Shown piece by piece: positions 24,014 to 34,700 of a DNA stretch of 64,000 nt (positions are counted from its first letter, which is position 1; every line of letters starts with the position of its first letter). The stretch comes from Diphasiastrum complanatum. Its lineage: Eukaryota > Streptophyta > Lycopodiopsida > Lycopodiales > Lycopodiaceae. Where the stretch lies: NCBI GenBank assembly GCA_029204225.1, contig MU831939.1, forward strand, positions 31,708-95,707, written 5' to 3'. The translations under genes were made by a program, and so were the position numbers. The notes beneath the pieces were generated by a model. It was not told where the DNA came from. It ran no database searches and saw only the letters and a list, made by a program, of their open reading frames with translations.

Positions 24014-24800
24014 TTGTCATCGATCATCAATATTCAAGCTAAGATCACTACGATCTTGGATCTAGAAAGTTCAAACTACTTGATTTGGAAATTAAAGACT
24101 TCACTCTTATTGAAAGGCGAAGGTCTTTGGCAATGGGTAGAACCAATAGAGGAGAAGCCAGTAGCTACTCTTGGCAAAGAACTTCGAGAATGGAGTTTAA
24201 AAAATGACAAAGCTATAGCAATTATTGTGTCTTCAGTGCATGACAATATAATGCTAGGTCTTATATCAATTTCGAACGCAAAAGATTTATGGGAAAAATT
24301 GCAAATCAAGAATGAGACTCGATCTCGTAATCAAATCATGTTTTTGGAAGACCAATTAACTTACCTACAGTGGGAGGACAAAGACTTGAACACATTCGAA
24401 AGATAAAAGACTGTTTGTTTCCTTGCAAAATTCTGGTGCAGAAAATACAATTTTTGAAAAATAGCTTAGTTATTTTCTTCGAGCCCTACCCAGGTCATTC
24501 TACACAACAAGAACCTTATTGGCAAAAGATGCGACAATGACACTTCAAAAGGCAATAGACGCAGCTAAAGAGGAAGTAGAAGCTCGTGAACACTATGACA
24601 ACAATGGTGATTCCGAAAATGCTCTATTTACTCAGAAGAATAAATCTTCTAAGAAGTCTAAGTTTAAGAGGGAGTCTTCTAAAAGGAATGAGTCTAAGAC
24701 ACATTAACAACAAACTGGAAAACAACAGAAAAATTTTGGTGAGAAGAAGATCTGCAACAGATGTAGAAGATCGAGTTACACAGAAGATAAGTGTTGGCTA
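24014..24800 (+). pseudogene. Copia 2 gag
   Basis: The frame 24014-24406 starts at a TTG where ATG is expected (likely a mutated start). It holds the UBN2-type gag core (YLIWKLKTSLLLKGEGLW, IMFLEDQLTYLQW). Stops and a frameshift lead to 24519-24707 (ATMTLQKAIDAAKEEVEAREH). The first knuckle, CNRCRRSSYTEDKC, lacks the usual His and lies near 24748-24790. Confidence 0.85.
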
Positions 24801-25115
24801 AATCTCATGATTGAATGCATTCATTGTCATAAACGAGATCATGCAGCAGTAGACTGTTATCAAAATTCCAGAAACAAGAAGGAGCATAATCGAAGCGAAC
24901 CTTCAGATTCAAACTATGTCGAAGACAAAGCAGAATGCTCTAGAGCAGCAGAAGACAAGACAACAAGGGACTCGGCAGCTTATGTTAGTGCTGATCTATG
25001 CTGTTCATCTAATTCAATTCAAGAAGTAGTACTTGATTCGGGAGCCACCTCACATTTGTTTTCTCAAAACAAATTTTGTCAGAGTACAAGAAGACGAACT
25101 ATTCGAGATTCATGA
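24801..25115 (+). pseudogene. Copia 2 second zinc knuckle and protease
   Basis: CIHCHKRDHAAVDC (C-x2-C-x4-H-x4-C) near 24814-24855 and the protease signature VVLDSGATSHLF near 25028-25063, intact. A frameshift near 25080 separates it from the next frame. Confidence 0.87.
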
Positions 25116-26216
25116 TACTTGGAGATGGTTCTAAGCACATGGTTGATGGAACTGGTGTATTATGGCTGGACACAAATCAAGGTGACAAGAAACTAGAGGA
25201 AGTTCTCTATGTCCGTACTCTTGACAAAGATCTTCTATCCGTAGCTAAGATAGTCGATACAGACATGTCAATAACCTTCACAAAACTATTCAAGGAAGAT
25301 TCTGATAACCTGGTTGCTAAAGGCAACAGAGAAAAAAATTTATATCACTTGAACATTCGAACTAGAATCAAACAAGCCAATCAAACTCAGGAATCAACAG
25401 ATATCATGTGGCACAAGAGGCTATGTCACATGAACATGGAAGCCTTGTACCAAGCCAACAAAATTCAGAGAATTCAAGGAGTCGAAATCAAAAGTAGAGA
25501 TATTCGAACTACCTGTGAATCCTGTCTTAAAGGCAAGATGACTAGAAGACCTTTCAGTAAGGATGTTTATAAAGCAACTAAGGTACTTGAAATTGTGCAT
25601 TCAGATATTTGTGGACCATTTGGAGTATTGTCGTTGGGTGATGCAAAGTACTTCATAACATTTATTGATGACTTCAGCAAGTTCGTTGTGATATACTCTA
25701 TATGTACTAAATCTAAAGCTTTTGAGAAATTCGTTGAGTATATGAATTGAGCTAGAAGTGGACAAGCAATATGTTGAAACAAATTCGCACAGATCGTGGA
25801 GGTGAGTGCATTTCCAACGAATTCAAAGCTTATTGTATTAATCGAGATATTATACATACAAAGACTGCATCATACACACCTCAGCACAATGGAATAGCTG
25901 AACGAAGGAATCGTACACTTATGGAAGCTGCAAGGTGTATGATGGCTCATGCGAAAGCACCAAAGTAGTTGTGGACAGAAGTAGTGGCTACACGAAATTA
26001 TCTTCAGAATCGTATTCTGAAATCTCGAATACCGGATAAAACTCCTCGTGAGATTTGGTGGAAGTCGAACCCAAATCTTGCACATGTTCGGACATTTGGA
26101 TGCTTAGTGTATATGCACATACTAGACAGGCTGAGAAAGAAACCCGATGAAAAGACAAAACAAGGTTTTCTAGTAGGATTCAAGTTACATTCGTCATATT
26201 ATCGTTCTATGTAGCC
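25076..26216 (+). pseudogene. Copia 2 GAG-pre-integrase and integrase
   Basis: 25076-25750 has FMILGDGSKHMVDGTGV, MWHKRLCHMNMEAL, ESCLKGKMTRRPF and the first catalytic Asp in HSDICGPFGV. The second Asp is in IRTDRGGEC (25781-25806) and the Glu in NGIAERRNRTLME (about 25890). 25969-26214 has NPNLAHVRTFGCLVYMH. All three DDE residues survive, but stops at 25748 and 25966 break the frame. Confidence 0.88.
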
Positions 26217-26648
26217 GAAACTGGCAAGATAAAAGTTGTTCGAGATGTCAAATTTGATGAGTCGAAATACATAGTAGAAAGTGATCAAGTCGGCTATGAA
26301 ACTCTCAAAAACTATTATGAGCTACCAACGACGACAAAAGTAAAACAAGCAGAAGATGAAAGAGAATTACCAGATTCAGAGGGAGGTCAAGATCGAGTAT
26401 CTGATAGACTCGAATCACTAGCTCGAACTCCAACAGAAAAGGTCGAATCAGAATTGAGCCCAAAACCTGCAGAATCGAACTCGAAACCACCTGTGAGAAG
26501 ATCTGACAGACAACGTAAACCACCAGAAAGGTATGGTCAGGATGTTTTTAATACAGCATCAAATTTTGTGGTTTCTCTGACGAACCTCAAACATACAAGG
26601 AAGTTGTTGATGGACCAGATAAAGATCACTGGATTCAAGCAATGAAGG
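26217..26648 (+). pseudogene. Copia 2 integrase-RT linker
   Basis: Continues the integrase C-terminus (VRDVKFDESKYIVES in another frame) and then a low-complexity Ser/Pro/Glu-rich spacer ending VRRSDRQRKPPERYG (about 26486-26530), the usual SxRxRxPPxRY marker before Copia RT. Confidence 0.75.
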
Positions 26649-27494
26649 ATGAAAGGTTCATTCATGTATAAGAACAATGTATGGACATTTGCACCAATCC
26701 CTGATAGCAGAAAACCAGTCAAGTGCAAGTTGATCTACAAGATCAAAACAAATCCTGATGGAGGAAACATCAGATACAAGGCAAGGTTAGTTGCTAAAGG
26801 ATTTTCACAGAAGTATGGGATCAACTACACTGATACTTTCTCACTGGTAGTCAAACATACATCAATTCGCTTGTTATTCGCGTATGCAGTGGCTCATGAT
26901 CTGAAAATCCATATTGTGGATGAGAAGGCTGCTTTCTTGCATGCAGAATTGGAAGAAGACTTATTCATAGACCAACCACTTGGTTTTGTAAGCCAAGAAT
27001 ATCTAGAATACGGATGTCACATGAATAAAAGCATTTATGATCTGAAACAAATAGCCAGACAATGGTATAGAAAGAAGGATGAAGCATTATGTTCCTTAGG
27101 CTTCAAACCTCTATTTGTTGAGTCAAATGTCTATATCAAGCATGTCCAAAATGAAATAATCATTCTAGCTGTCTATGTTGATGACACACTTATCTTCTTA
27201 AGAAGAGATAAGTTAATTTCAGATGTCAAAAGAGACATTTCTGAAATATTTGAGATCGTTGACCTAGGAGAAGCTAAAATCTATCTAGGCTTGCAAATCG
27301 TGAGAGACTTTGAAGGTGGTAAGTTGTATCTTCACAAACAAAAGTACACTCAAAAGATCATTGAAGACTTTAACATGCTCGAATGCAAAGGTGTGCATAC
27401 TCCCATGATACTTGGAACAATACTGAGCAAGGCAGACTGTCCGCAGACTCTCGAGGAAGAGGAACGATGGCCAAAACACCTTATCGTAGGATGA
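26649..27494 (+). pseudogene. Copia 2 reverse transcriptase
   Basis: 281-residue open frame: YKARLVAKGFSQKYGINYTD, DEKAAFLHAELEEDLFIDQP (first catalytic Asp kept), YDLKQIARQWYRKKD, and the catalytic box AVYVDDTLIF near 27170-27200, then LGLQIVRD. The RT is the longest intact domain of this element; it ends prematurely at 27492. Confidence 0.92.
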
Positions 27495-28147
27495 TTGGTT
27501 CATTGTTATATCTAGCAGACAACACCAGACCTGATATAGCATTTCCAGTATACAAGCTGAGCCAATATAGGATCGTTGCATTGGAAGTTAGCAAAGAGAG
27601 TAATACAATACCTCCAGGAAATAAAAGACTATGGACTGTGTTATTCGAAGGAAGCTGGATTTCACATTGAATCTTATAGTGACGCAAGCTGGGCATCCAT
27701 GAAGGATGATAGCAAAAGTATTTCAGGAGGTTGTACTCTAGCATTGACGCAACCATACTCTGGATAAGCAAGAAGCAAACAATAGAAGCTCAATATTCTT
27801 GTGAAGAGAAATATGTAGCAGCAGCCAAGATGGCAAACGAACTGATTTGGATTAAATAGATGTTGGAAGGATTCGATGAATCTAATTTTGAACCTTATGT
27901 CTTGTTAATGGATAACACTTCAGCAATCTATCTTACGAAAGATCCTGTATTTCACTAAAAAACGAAGCACATAGCTATCAAATATCATGTGATTCGGGAC
28001 TTAGTCGAGAAGAAGATATTGAAGAAAGTCTTCATACCCACAAAAGAAATGACAACTGATATCTTTACGAAGCCACTCAGTAAAGCTTTGTTCGAGAAGC
28101 AGCCAAGAAGATTGGGGTTAATGCAACTGCCCACTTTGAGAGGGAGT
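27383..28147 (+). pseudogene. Copia 2 RNase H and polypurine tract
   Basis: 27383-27670 carries RMIGSLLYLADNTRPDIAF. Then, with stops and frame changes, ESYSDASWASMKDDSKSISG, the VAAAKMANELIW region, LVEKKILKKVFIPTKEMTTD and IFTKPLSKALFEKQPRRLG. TTTGAGAGGGAGT at 28135-28147 is the polypurine tract; the 3' LTR follows. Confidence 0.85.
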
Positions 28148-29022
28148 TGTAGAACACTTGATCAGACAAATATTGATTCTACTAACAAAGAGCGCAGTTT
28201 ACTTGACAAAGGACGAGGAAGAAACGAATGTGAACTTGAAACATTTCTATTTGTGACCAACTCGAAAGATTTGCGAAATTTGTCTTGCAGTCAACTCGAA
28301 AGATTCGTGAAAGAGTATCTTGTAGAAGCTCGTGGCTTTCTTGTAGAAGCTCTAAAGATTCGTGAATAGAATCTTGTCGTAGAATATTTTGTTTCTTGTT
28401 CAACCTCCGACGTTGCAAAATTGTCGCAAACAATTCGCAAAATATTCTGAATTTTTTTTTCAAGCTCAAAGTTATCTGTCATGAACAATTCGCGAAAGAC
28501 GAAAATGTTGGGAAGAGACAAGTGTCGTAAACAATTCGCGAAACACGAAGTTGAGACAAAAAGATGGACTATCGCAAATAATTCGCGAACAGAATTTATT
28601 CGACCCTGAAAACAGAGCGTCTATTGAATATCAACTATTAGTAAACAATTAGATATCTACTGTTACAACATTAAAAGAAAAAAAAACATGTCCTGTAGCA
28701 ATATAAATACATGTGCACTACTCGTAACTCACTCACTCAATCAGAGACACAACAACGAGATAAGTAAGCAAGAGATGTATATTGATGATTCAGATTCAGA
28801 GCTATAAAATTTAATTTTGATCAATAGTTTCTTATTGTCTAAAATTGTCTTAAGTTGTCTCTTGATTCTGCATATAATTCCGCATGCATATTCAATCAGA
28901 AATAAATTTTGTTCTATTAGTACATAGATTAGATACAATCCGATTGAAGACACTGATATTAGTCTGATTTATTCAAGCTTTCACTATGTTCTCTATGGAA
29001 GAATAATTACTATTTTTTCTAC
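28148..29022 (+). repeat. Copia 2 3' LTR (about 875 bp)
   Basis: Starts TGTAGAACAC after the polypurine tract and is collinear with 22966-23868. It ends ...TTTTTTCTAC before the TATGA target duplication. Confidence 0.9.
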
Positions 29023-29289
29023 TATGAATAGCAATGAAAAGTGCTTTTGGAAATATTTTTGGCTTGCATAGAGCCATGCACAAGAAAAGTTGAGGCTATA
29101 TGTCCAAGTGGGAACTTGCCCTACTACCATTCCAAATTGTGGTTTTCATTACCATTTCTCTCTCTTTACACCTGCATTCTATCCCACGGCTCGGGGGTGA
29201 TGTTATTGGAGATTTTTACATTGGTTGGGTAGTTTTGCTCCACTTTTGTTCATTTGTGTTTGTTTGGCAAGCAAGATCTTGAGGTGCTT
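29023..29289 (+). repeat. Gypsy A 3' LTR, second part
   Basis: After TATGA it continues AATAGCAATGAAAAG, matching 4731-4750 in the unbroken LTR copy, then follows 14043-14287 to GATCTTGAGGTGCTTTC ... TTATAG. Closes the 3' LTR. Confidence 0.8.
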
Positions 29290-29383
29290 TCTTTTATAGT
29301 AATTAATAATCTCAAGTATTGGAGTGTCATGTATCCAAGTCTAGAATGATGTCTAATCCTATATGTAGAACATGGACGTAACA
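29290..29383 (-). repeat. inverted fragment of a Gypsy A-type LTR start
   Basis: The reverse complement of 29290-29383 begins TGTTACGTCC and follows the first ~90 bp of the Gypsy A LTR (CATATAGGATT, CTAGACTTGGA, ACTTGAGATTATT). It directly abuts the end of the plus-oriented 3' LTR, forming an inverted junction. Confidence 0.75.
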
Positions 29384-29385
29384 AT

Positions 29386-29520
29386 GTGACAACTCATGCT
29401 AATGCCGATTTTGCTTTCCAATCACAACGAATATTCAGCATAGCCTCGTTGCTTAAAGAGTGAGTGATAATTCGTGCTAGTGTCAATTTTGCTCTTCAAT
29501 CACAACCACTATTCAACATC
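29386..29520. repeat. imperfect tandem duplication, about 78 bp spacing
   Basis: GTGACAACTCATGCTAATGC ... CAATCACAACGAATATTCAGCAT (from 29386) is repeated as GTGATAATTCGTGCTAGTG ... CAATCACAACCACTATTCAACAT (from 29464). Confidence 0.7.
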
Positions 29521-30037
29521 AAACAATGTTCAAAAACATATCATCCAAGATGAAACAACAACACTCTTAGAAATAGCTTCAAAACAAGAAAAAAAAAAAA
29601 GGATCTATGATAGTATATTCAAAATCGTCACAAGAAGCAAATGTATTGCTCATAAAATGACATCTCAAAATGAGAGTAAGACACAACACAAATTTGCTAC
29701 GAGTAATGGCCTTCAATCCAAATGACAGTACTCGAATTACATCCTTATTTAGATTCACAAAGGTTTTCCATGCAATTATCCATGTGTCAATATTCTAGTA
29801 ATCATGGCTAAGTCCAATGCATGAGCTATGCATGATGGTAACAAACTATGTAACTAAATGTGCTCATACAATACATGCTAAGAACAATGCATGCTTGTCA
29901 AAACTTAAATTTAACTTTTTTTCTCAAAAATTTTAGTTGAAAAAACAAAAAAACAAAATAGATTTAATTGTTCTAACACCCCTCCTTATGAGGCATTCTT
30001 TTTATTTGATGAATAAAATCAATATGAATCTCCCATA
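29521..30037. other. AT-rich spacer
   Basis: No gene or repeat family recognised. Confidence 0.45.
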
Positions 30038-30050
30038 TCCATCTACTCTT

Positions 30051-30248
30051 TTTATTTTTTTTTGTGGATACAAAGTTACGCCACTAGTGGGTTATACACA
30101 ATATATACAGCCTGGCCACGCCATCTGGGCAATGCCAAGAGCGGAGCAAGCTCCTTACAATGTCACTACGCAGCGGCTGGGATTCGAGCCTGCACCATGC
30201 TAGTCGCAGTCAACAACTCTACCCAAGCACTGAGTTGCGATGGACATG
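30051..30248 (-). mobile_element. tRNA-derived SINE with 13-bp target duplication
   Basis: Minus-strand SINE of about 198 bp flanked by TCCATCTACTCTT (30038-30050 and 30249-30261). Minus strand from 30240: an A-box-like CAACTCAGTGCTTGGGTAGAG, then the B box GGCTCGAATCC about 40 bp later (plus strand about 30176-30186), then a tRNA-unrelated body and an A-rich tail (plus-strand TTTTTATTTTTTTTT at 30049-30063). Internal Pol III promoter and LINE-type retroposition are inferred from this structure. A diverged relative is at 60780-60985. Confidence 0.85.
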
Positions 30249-30261
30249 TCCATCTACTCTT

Positions 30262-30799
30262 AATAGTTGATGTGATTTACTCAACATGGTAGTTTTATCC
30301 TACTTCATGTAGATCTCTTATAGGATGTTGATGTAGTGTAGATTCCAATATAAATGAAAACACCAATCTTTCATATTTGGAAATGTTTCTTTTCCATGTA
30401 ACAATGCAACAACATTTATAGCATATATGTAGAACAATCATTTCTTGGTGTATTTGCACCTCAAGTCTCTTCAACCACACTAAAAAAGATCTTGAGAAAT
30501 GTCTACTTTAGTTGAGACTCACAACACGACGTTTTCATCATGGATAACAAAATTAAATTTGCTGATTCCAAATTTCTTATCCATGTGCCTGTCAATGTCC
30601 ATTTTCATTTCAATGCAGGTTTTCTTACACGAGCACAATGAAATGTCCTCTAAAATACCAAACTTGATGTCAATATACCATCACATGCAATAGTACTATT
30701 ATTGGTACTAATCTCAAGTTTTTCCATAGCATAGAGTAGAATTGTGTTAAGGTTGCATAGTCTTCACCCAAACATTAGAGCTAGGATTCTTCAAAAGTA
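30262..30799. other. AT-rich spacer
   Basis: Nothing recognised; short frames lack homology. Confidence 0.4.
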
Positions 30800-31300
30800 A
30801 TTGGATTCATTAATTGATAAATTTAGCAAGCAAAGCATATGGCAATTTGGAACTAGTAAAAGGCATCAAGACGAAACCCAATGGTCAAAGGACTAAGGAA
30901 CTATTTTTGGAAGTTATTGAAGACTCAAGTAAGGTCAAAGGAACAACAAGGGAGTATGGTTCTAACCTACTTTACTTATCTTATTTCATGTTTGAGCATT
31001 GTCATGTCAATATGTGAAAATCGTCAATATATGATAAAACTTGGTTCATCCTCTGGATCTTATAGATAATGTTCTTGGCTGGCTTTGATGATGTAAATGG
31101 GAGCATACACCTCACATGAAGTGGGATTTGAAGGAAGCATGCAAGCATTCAACCATTTGATTGATTTGACAAATGTTTGTTGCTATGATATAGAGAAACC
31201 AAAGGTTGATGCATGGAGGGATCCATTCATTATGTTTCTATTTGTTCCTTCATGTCGTTTTCCTATCATGTTATGTAAAATTGATGTAAGAAATATATAG
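30800..31300 (+). repeat. dispersed non-coding repeat, copy 1
   Basis: Collinear with 44430-45150: shared blocks include GTTATTGAAGACTCAAGTAA followed by GGTCAAAGGA (about 30913-30942 and 44541-44571), TTTACTTATCTTATTTCATG-type sequence, GGCATGCAAGCATT-like sequence, and GTAAAATTGATGTAAGAAAT at the end. No coding frame is conserved between copies. Copy 2 ends in a polypurine-tract/LTR-like junction, suggesting a large LTR-retroelement derivative. Confidence 0.65.
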
Positions 31301-32294
31301 ATTAGAAATTTAAGCAAAAATATAGCTCAAATTTTGTTGGTACAAGACTCTAAATAATAAAAATATGGATGATTGCAACATGACTCAAAATTGCCATCTC
31401 ATGTCCAAGCAAGAGCTACCTAACATCAATTGAAGGAGATTCACTCCCATTCTCGAGTAGCCAACTCCTTCCATAGCTTCTCCATCTTATAATCATAATA
31501 TAGATGTTTTGCTACATCATGCTTACTACAACATAAAGCACAATCATTATACAAAGCTCATTATCCTAGTAAGTAGGGGATGCCTACTAGTTGTACTCCA
31601 ACAAAACCATTGTAACCTTTATAATTATTAATGAATAAGAATACTCTTCAATTGGTCTTGCAATCTTCCATTTGGAATCATACTAGCCCAAGGCTTGATT
31701 GTCTCTTCTCAAAATCATATAAGCATCTTTGTAGAAAGTTTTCTTGAAATGTTCACCAAATCAATAATGCTAATTATTTACCATGTTTATAAAACTTAAT
31801 TAATAAATGTTTGAAAAAAGTGGCTTCTCTATCATTGAACACATGCTTTACCACCATCAAGTATTTTCTGGCACCTTGAGCACAAAGTTGTGTACAATAT
31901 TAGAGAACTTAGCTGTAGTGCATTTAGAAATTGATTTCATACATTCTAGAAGTCTTCATATTCTCTCTATCCCAAAACCAAGATATTTTATCCACTACTA
32001 TAGATGCTTCTATGAACTTTAGCTAAAGCCAAGAAGCTTTATGCTATTCCAACTTCCTAAGCATTGAATTTGCATCAACCACCAATTAATCTTCCAACAA
32101 TAAATTATCCAATTTGACTTGAACTAAATTACTTAATCAATCTTTCTCAAATTTAGAAACCCACATTGATCACTAAAAATGACTTGAAATTTTTCTTGTG
32201 AATGAACATGCAAGATAAAATCTAAGAATCTCTCAAAATCAACCCACCATCCTCCACAGACAATGCATCAAATCATAATGGAAGAACTAATTCC
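31301..32294. other. AT-rich spacer
   Basis: No gene recognised. Several short frames without family resemblance. Confidence 0.4.
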
Positions 32295-32310
32295 ATAACA
32301 CTAGACATGA

Positions 32311-32395
32311 TCATCCAAGGGTTGGCTAAGTTGGTTAGCTTGGCATACAAAGTTTCTTTGGTCCCAGGTTCAAACCCCCTTGGAAACCAAGATGC
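32311..32395 (+). mobile_element. 85-bp tRNA-like head-only retroposon with 16-bp target duplication
   Basis: The insert is bounded by ATAACACTAGACATGA (32295-32310) and ATAACACTAGAGATGA (32396-32411), one mismatch. Inside, GGTTGGCTAAGTTGGTTAGC is an A-box-like sequence and GGTTCAAACCCC (32367-32378) a B box, with tRNA-like spacing of about 35-45 bp. There is no tRNA-unrelated body and no poly-A tail, and the sequence does not fold as a usable tRNA. It resembles the head of a SINE inserted alone. Compare 60204-60300. Confidence 0.7.
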
Positions 32396-32411
32396 ATAAC
32401 ACTAGAGATGA

Positions 32412-33855
32412 GATTTTGACCCCAACCTAGCTAGAAACATAGAACATCAAAGCTGAAGCAATAACATGCATAAATAGGAAACTCTCTAAAAAAAACACCA
32501 TTTTATTTTATCCAATTTGGCCCTAGACAAAATAATTAAGTCAAAATGTTGTGGTTTGATTTCCATTAAGCAATACAAAAAAAAAAAAAAATAGAAGCCC
32601 GATTCGAAAGATCGTTATTTTTTAAGTCACAGTAACTTGATTTTGCATATGAATCTAGTTTGATTAAAACCTCTGGAACTCACTTTCTAAGCATAAAGCT
32701 TTTCAAAGCATATCATGTACTAGACATTCTAATCGCCCTATTCATTTTCTAATGCTAAGTTTCTTTCCTCCTCCTTTCAAATGCTTTAATTCTTCCCCTT
32801 TCTTCAAAACTTCTATAGCCAATCTTAGCTTTTAACTTTTGCCTTCCTCTTGGTAAGCCCACATTAAACTATTGAAAATTTCACTAGCAAAAGATGATAA
32901 TTCTATAAGTGAAAAAAATAAATAAAGAACATATATATGTATGTAAGTGTAATACCCAATGTCCTTGGACATTCCCATGTCAACAACTAACTTCCTATGA
33001 TTTGCATACAACTCATTATGTCTAGCTATAGACTCCCTACTTGGTTACTAGATAATAGGAGAGTCCATAACAGTGTTCTCAAAACATAGATAAACTCTAG
33101 TGTGCCAATTGCTAACATTGGACTTTCATCTATTACTTTCAATGTCTATAGGTCTTCTGTTTGAAAAAAATCCACTAATTTTAATAGTGTAGTTGAGGTG
33201 GGTAATAGATGAACTCCTGCCACACTTTGCACACTCAAATTGAGGTCACTATGTTGTTGACATCTTGGTGCCTTGTGATGCCTAATTAATCTCAAGTTTT
33301 GTGGGTAGGAGAGAAATTTTTGGCACACACTATAGGCTTAAAATGATGTCACTATGTTGTTGACATATTGTGATGCCTAGAAGTGGGCTTGGCCTAGAGG
33401 TGGGCTTGGCCTATTACTCTAGCTACAATGTGAATATGTTTGTACATATTATTTTCTAATACAAGCAAACCAACTTTGATGCTTTCATATTTTTTATGAG
33501 CATAATTTCAGTTTAATTGCATGTTTTTTGTAAGGTCACTTTCAAACTTTTAAAATTATCTAAATCTTAGTGTTTTAAACTTCCATAATCTCAATGAAGC
33601 CCGATCAAGGCATTATGTATAGGGGAACACCCTTGGCGTGAAGCATTATGAACTAATTCAATTTATTATGTGTGTGAAAGAACCTTACAAAATCGTATTT
33701 TTTAGACGAAGGAACCTTAGGAATTCGTAAGGTTCCTTTGCTCACATTGCATCATAATTGCGCAACATAGGATTGTGCGGACATGTAGTGAGATCAGAAT
33801 ACGAAGAACATTTTTTGAACGATCACTAGAGTGACATTGCATTGCAATGTGTCAG
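32412..33855. other. AT-rich spacer with a short duplication
   Basis: TCACTATGTTGTTGACAT with neighbouring GTGATGCCTA occurs at about 33246 and again at about 33347. No gene recognised. Confidence 0.45.
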
Positions 33856-34008
33856 CACATTGGTGGGTTCCTGGAGATCAAAGGGAGAGGAGATATCAAT
33901 ATCTCGGCACATTGGTGGGTTCTTGGACATCAAAGGGAGAGGAGATATCAATATCTCGGCACATTGGTGGGTTCCTCGAGATCAAAGGGGAGAGCAGATA
34001 TGATACCA
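33856..34008. repeat. 52-bp tandem repeat, about 2.9 units
   Basis: Units 33856-33907, 33908-33959 and partial 33960-34008, each starting CACATTGGTGGGTTC and containing GATATCAATATC (palindromic). Unit divergence is small. No spacers, so not a CRISPR. Confidence 0.9.
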
Positions 34009-34079
34009 TCTTGAAGAGATGTTGTGTGTGCTTGGAGAACCATGGTGTGAAATACGCTCACCTTCTCAATACACTGCTA

Positions 34080-34700
34080 TGCTGTCGGCTCTTATCACTA
34101 AAATTAGTCATGACGGTGCCAGGCAGCTCAGGGCGAGAGTGCGGTGCCCGCTGCCCGGTGGCAATCACAGACAGGTCACGAACCACGACCTGCGCAGTCT
34201 AACTGCCATGCGGTTTGGTATCACAGACTGTTACCGCGGTGCGCTAATTCTGATCCCCAGTTTAGAGGTGCACTGCGCAGTTTATGGTTGGAGGGGGCGC
34301 CGGAATCGGGACGGCACGCCTCCCAGCGCACACGCACGGCAGACTGGAGCTGGAGCCGCCTGCGGCCGCGCCCCAACACTCTCCTCAGCTGCGCGTGCTG
34401 CGCGCCAGCGCCAGGCCACGATTCCACCACCGTTCAGCCTCCTAGAGGGCAGTGGAGGCTACCTAGCAGCGACGCCCTCCAGGGCCCAGCCTCGCTGCCC
34501 GTGGCCCAGGCCCCACCGTCGGTGGCTTGACTGGGACTGGCAAGCAGTACCACCGACCAACGTATCGCGGGGATTCGCGGCTACTATTGCCGCAGAGCCG
34601 ATCGTATCCTGCCAAATGCTAGGCAGCGCAGAGAGGTAGGTGCTAGTGGCTCATCTGCAGCCCCCTTGGGTCCGAACTCGGGGCCTTGCCGCTTGGCCCT
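34080..34700. other. isolated GC-rich island, unidentified
   Basis: About 600 bp of strongly GC-rich, CpG-rich sequence in otherwise AT-rich DNA. Overlapping long frames (plus 34019-34639 and 34144-34530; minus 34221-34430) are what GC-rich DNA gives by chance, and none resembles a known protein. It could be a captured gene fragment, the LTR or promoter of an unrecognised element, or a recent insertion not yet eroded by deamination. Confidence 0.5.

Larger units (their letters stand above)
22966..29022 (+). mobile_element. Copia 2: complete but decayed Ty1/Copia with both LTRs
   Basis: About 6.06 kb, plus strand, flanked by a 5-bp target duplication TATGA (22961-22965 and 29023-29027). Order is LTR, PBS, gag with two zinc knuckles, protease, integrase, RT, RNase H, polypurine tract, LTR: the full Ty1/Copia set. 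Many stops and frameshifts make it inactive. The insertion sits in the Gypsy A 3' LTR, and the matching uninterrupted sequence is preserved in the 5' LTR at about 4719-4757. Confidence 0.93.

Noticed and set aside
32311-32395. Functional tRNA gene
   Set aside because: A and B boxes fit, but there is no acceptor stem or convincing anticodon arm, and it is flanked by a target duplication.
33856-34008. 52-bp direct repeats as a CRISPR-like array
   Set aside because: Repeats are directly abutting with no spacers, and the genome is a plant.
34019-34639. 206-residue frame in the GC island
   Set aside because: GC-rich DNA gives stop-free frames on both strands here; three overlap and none has a recognised domain.
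34650-34700. tRNA-like A-box and B-box words on the minus strand
   Set aside because: The two boxes are only a few bases apart, too close for a tRNA or SINE promoter.
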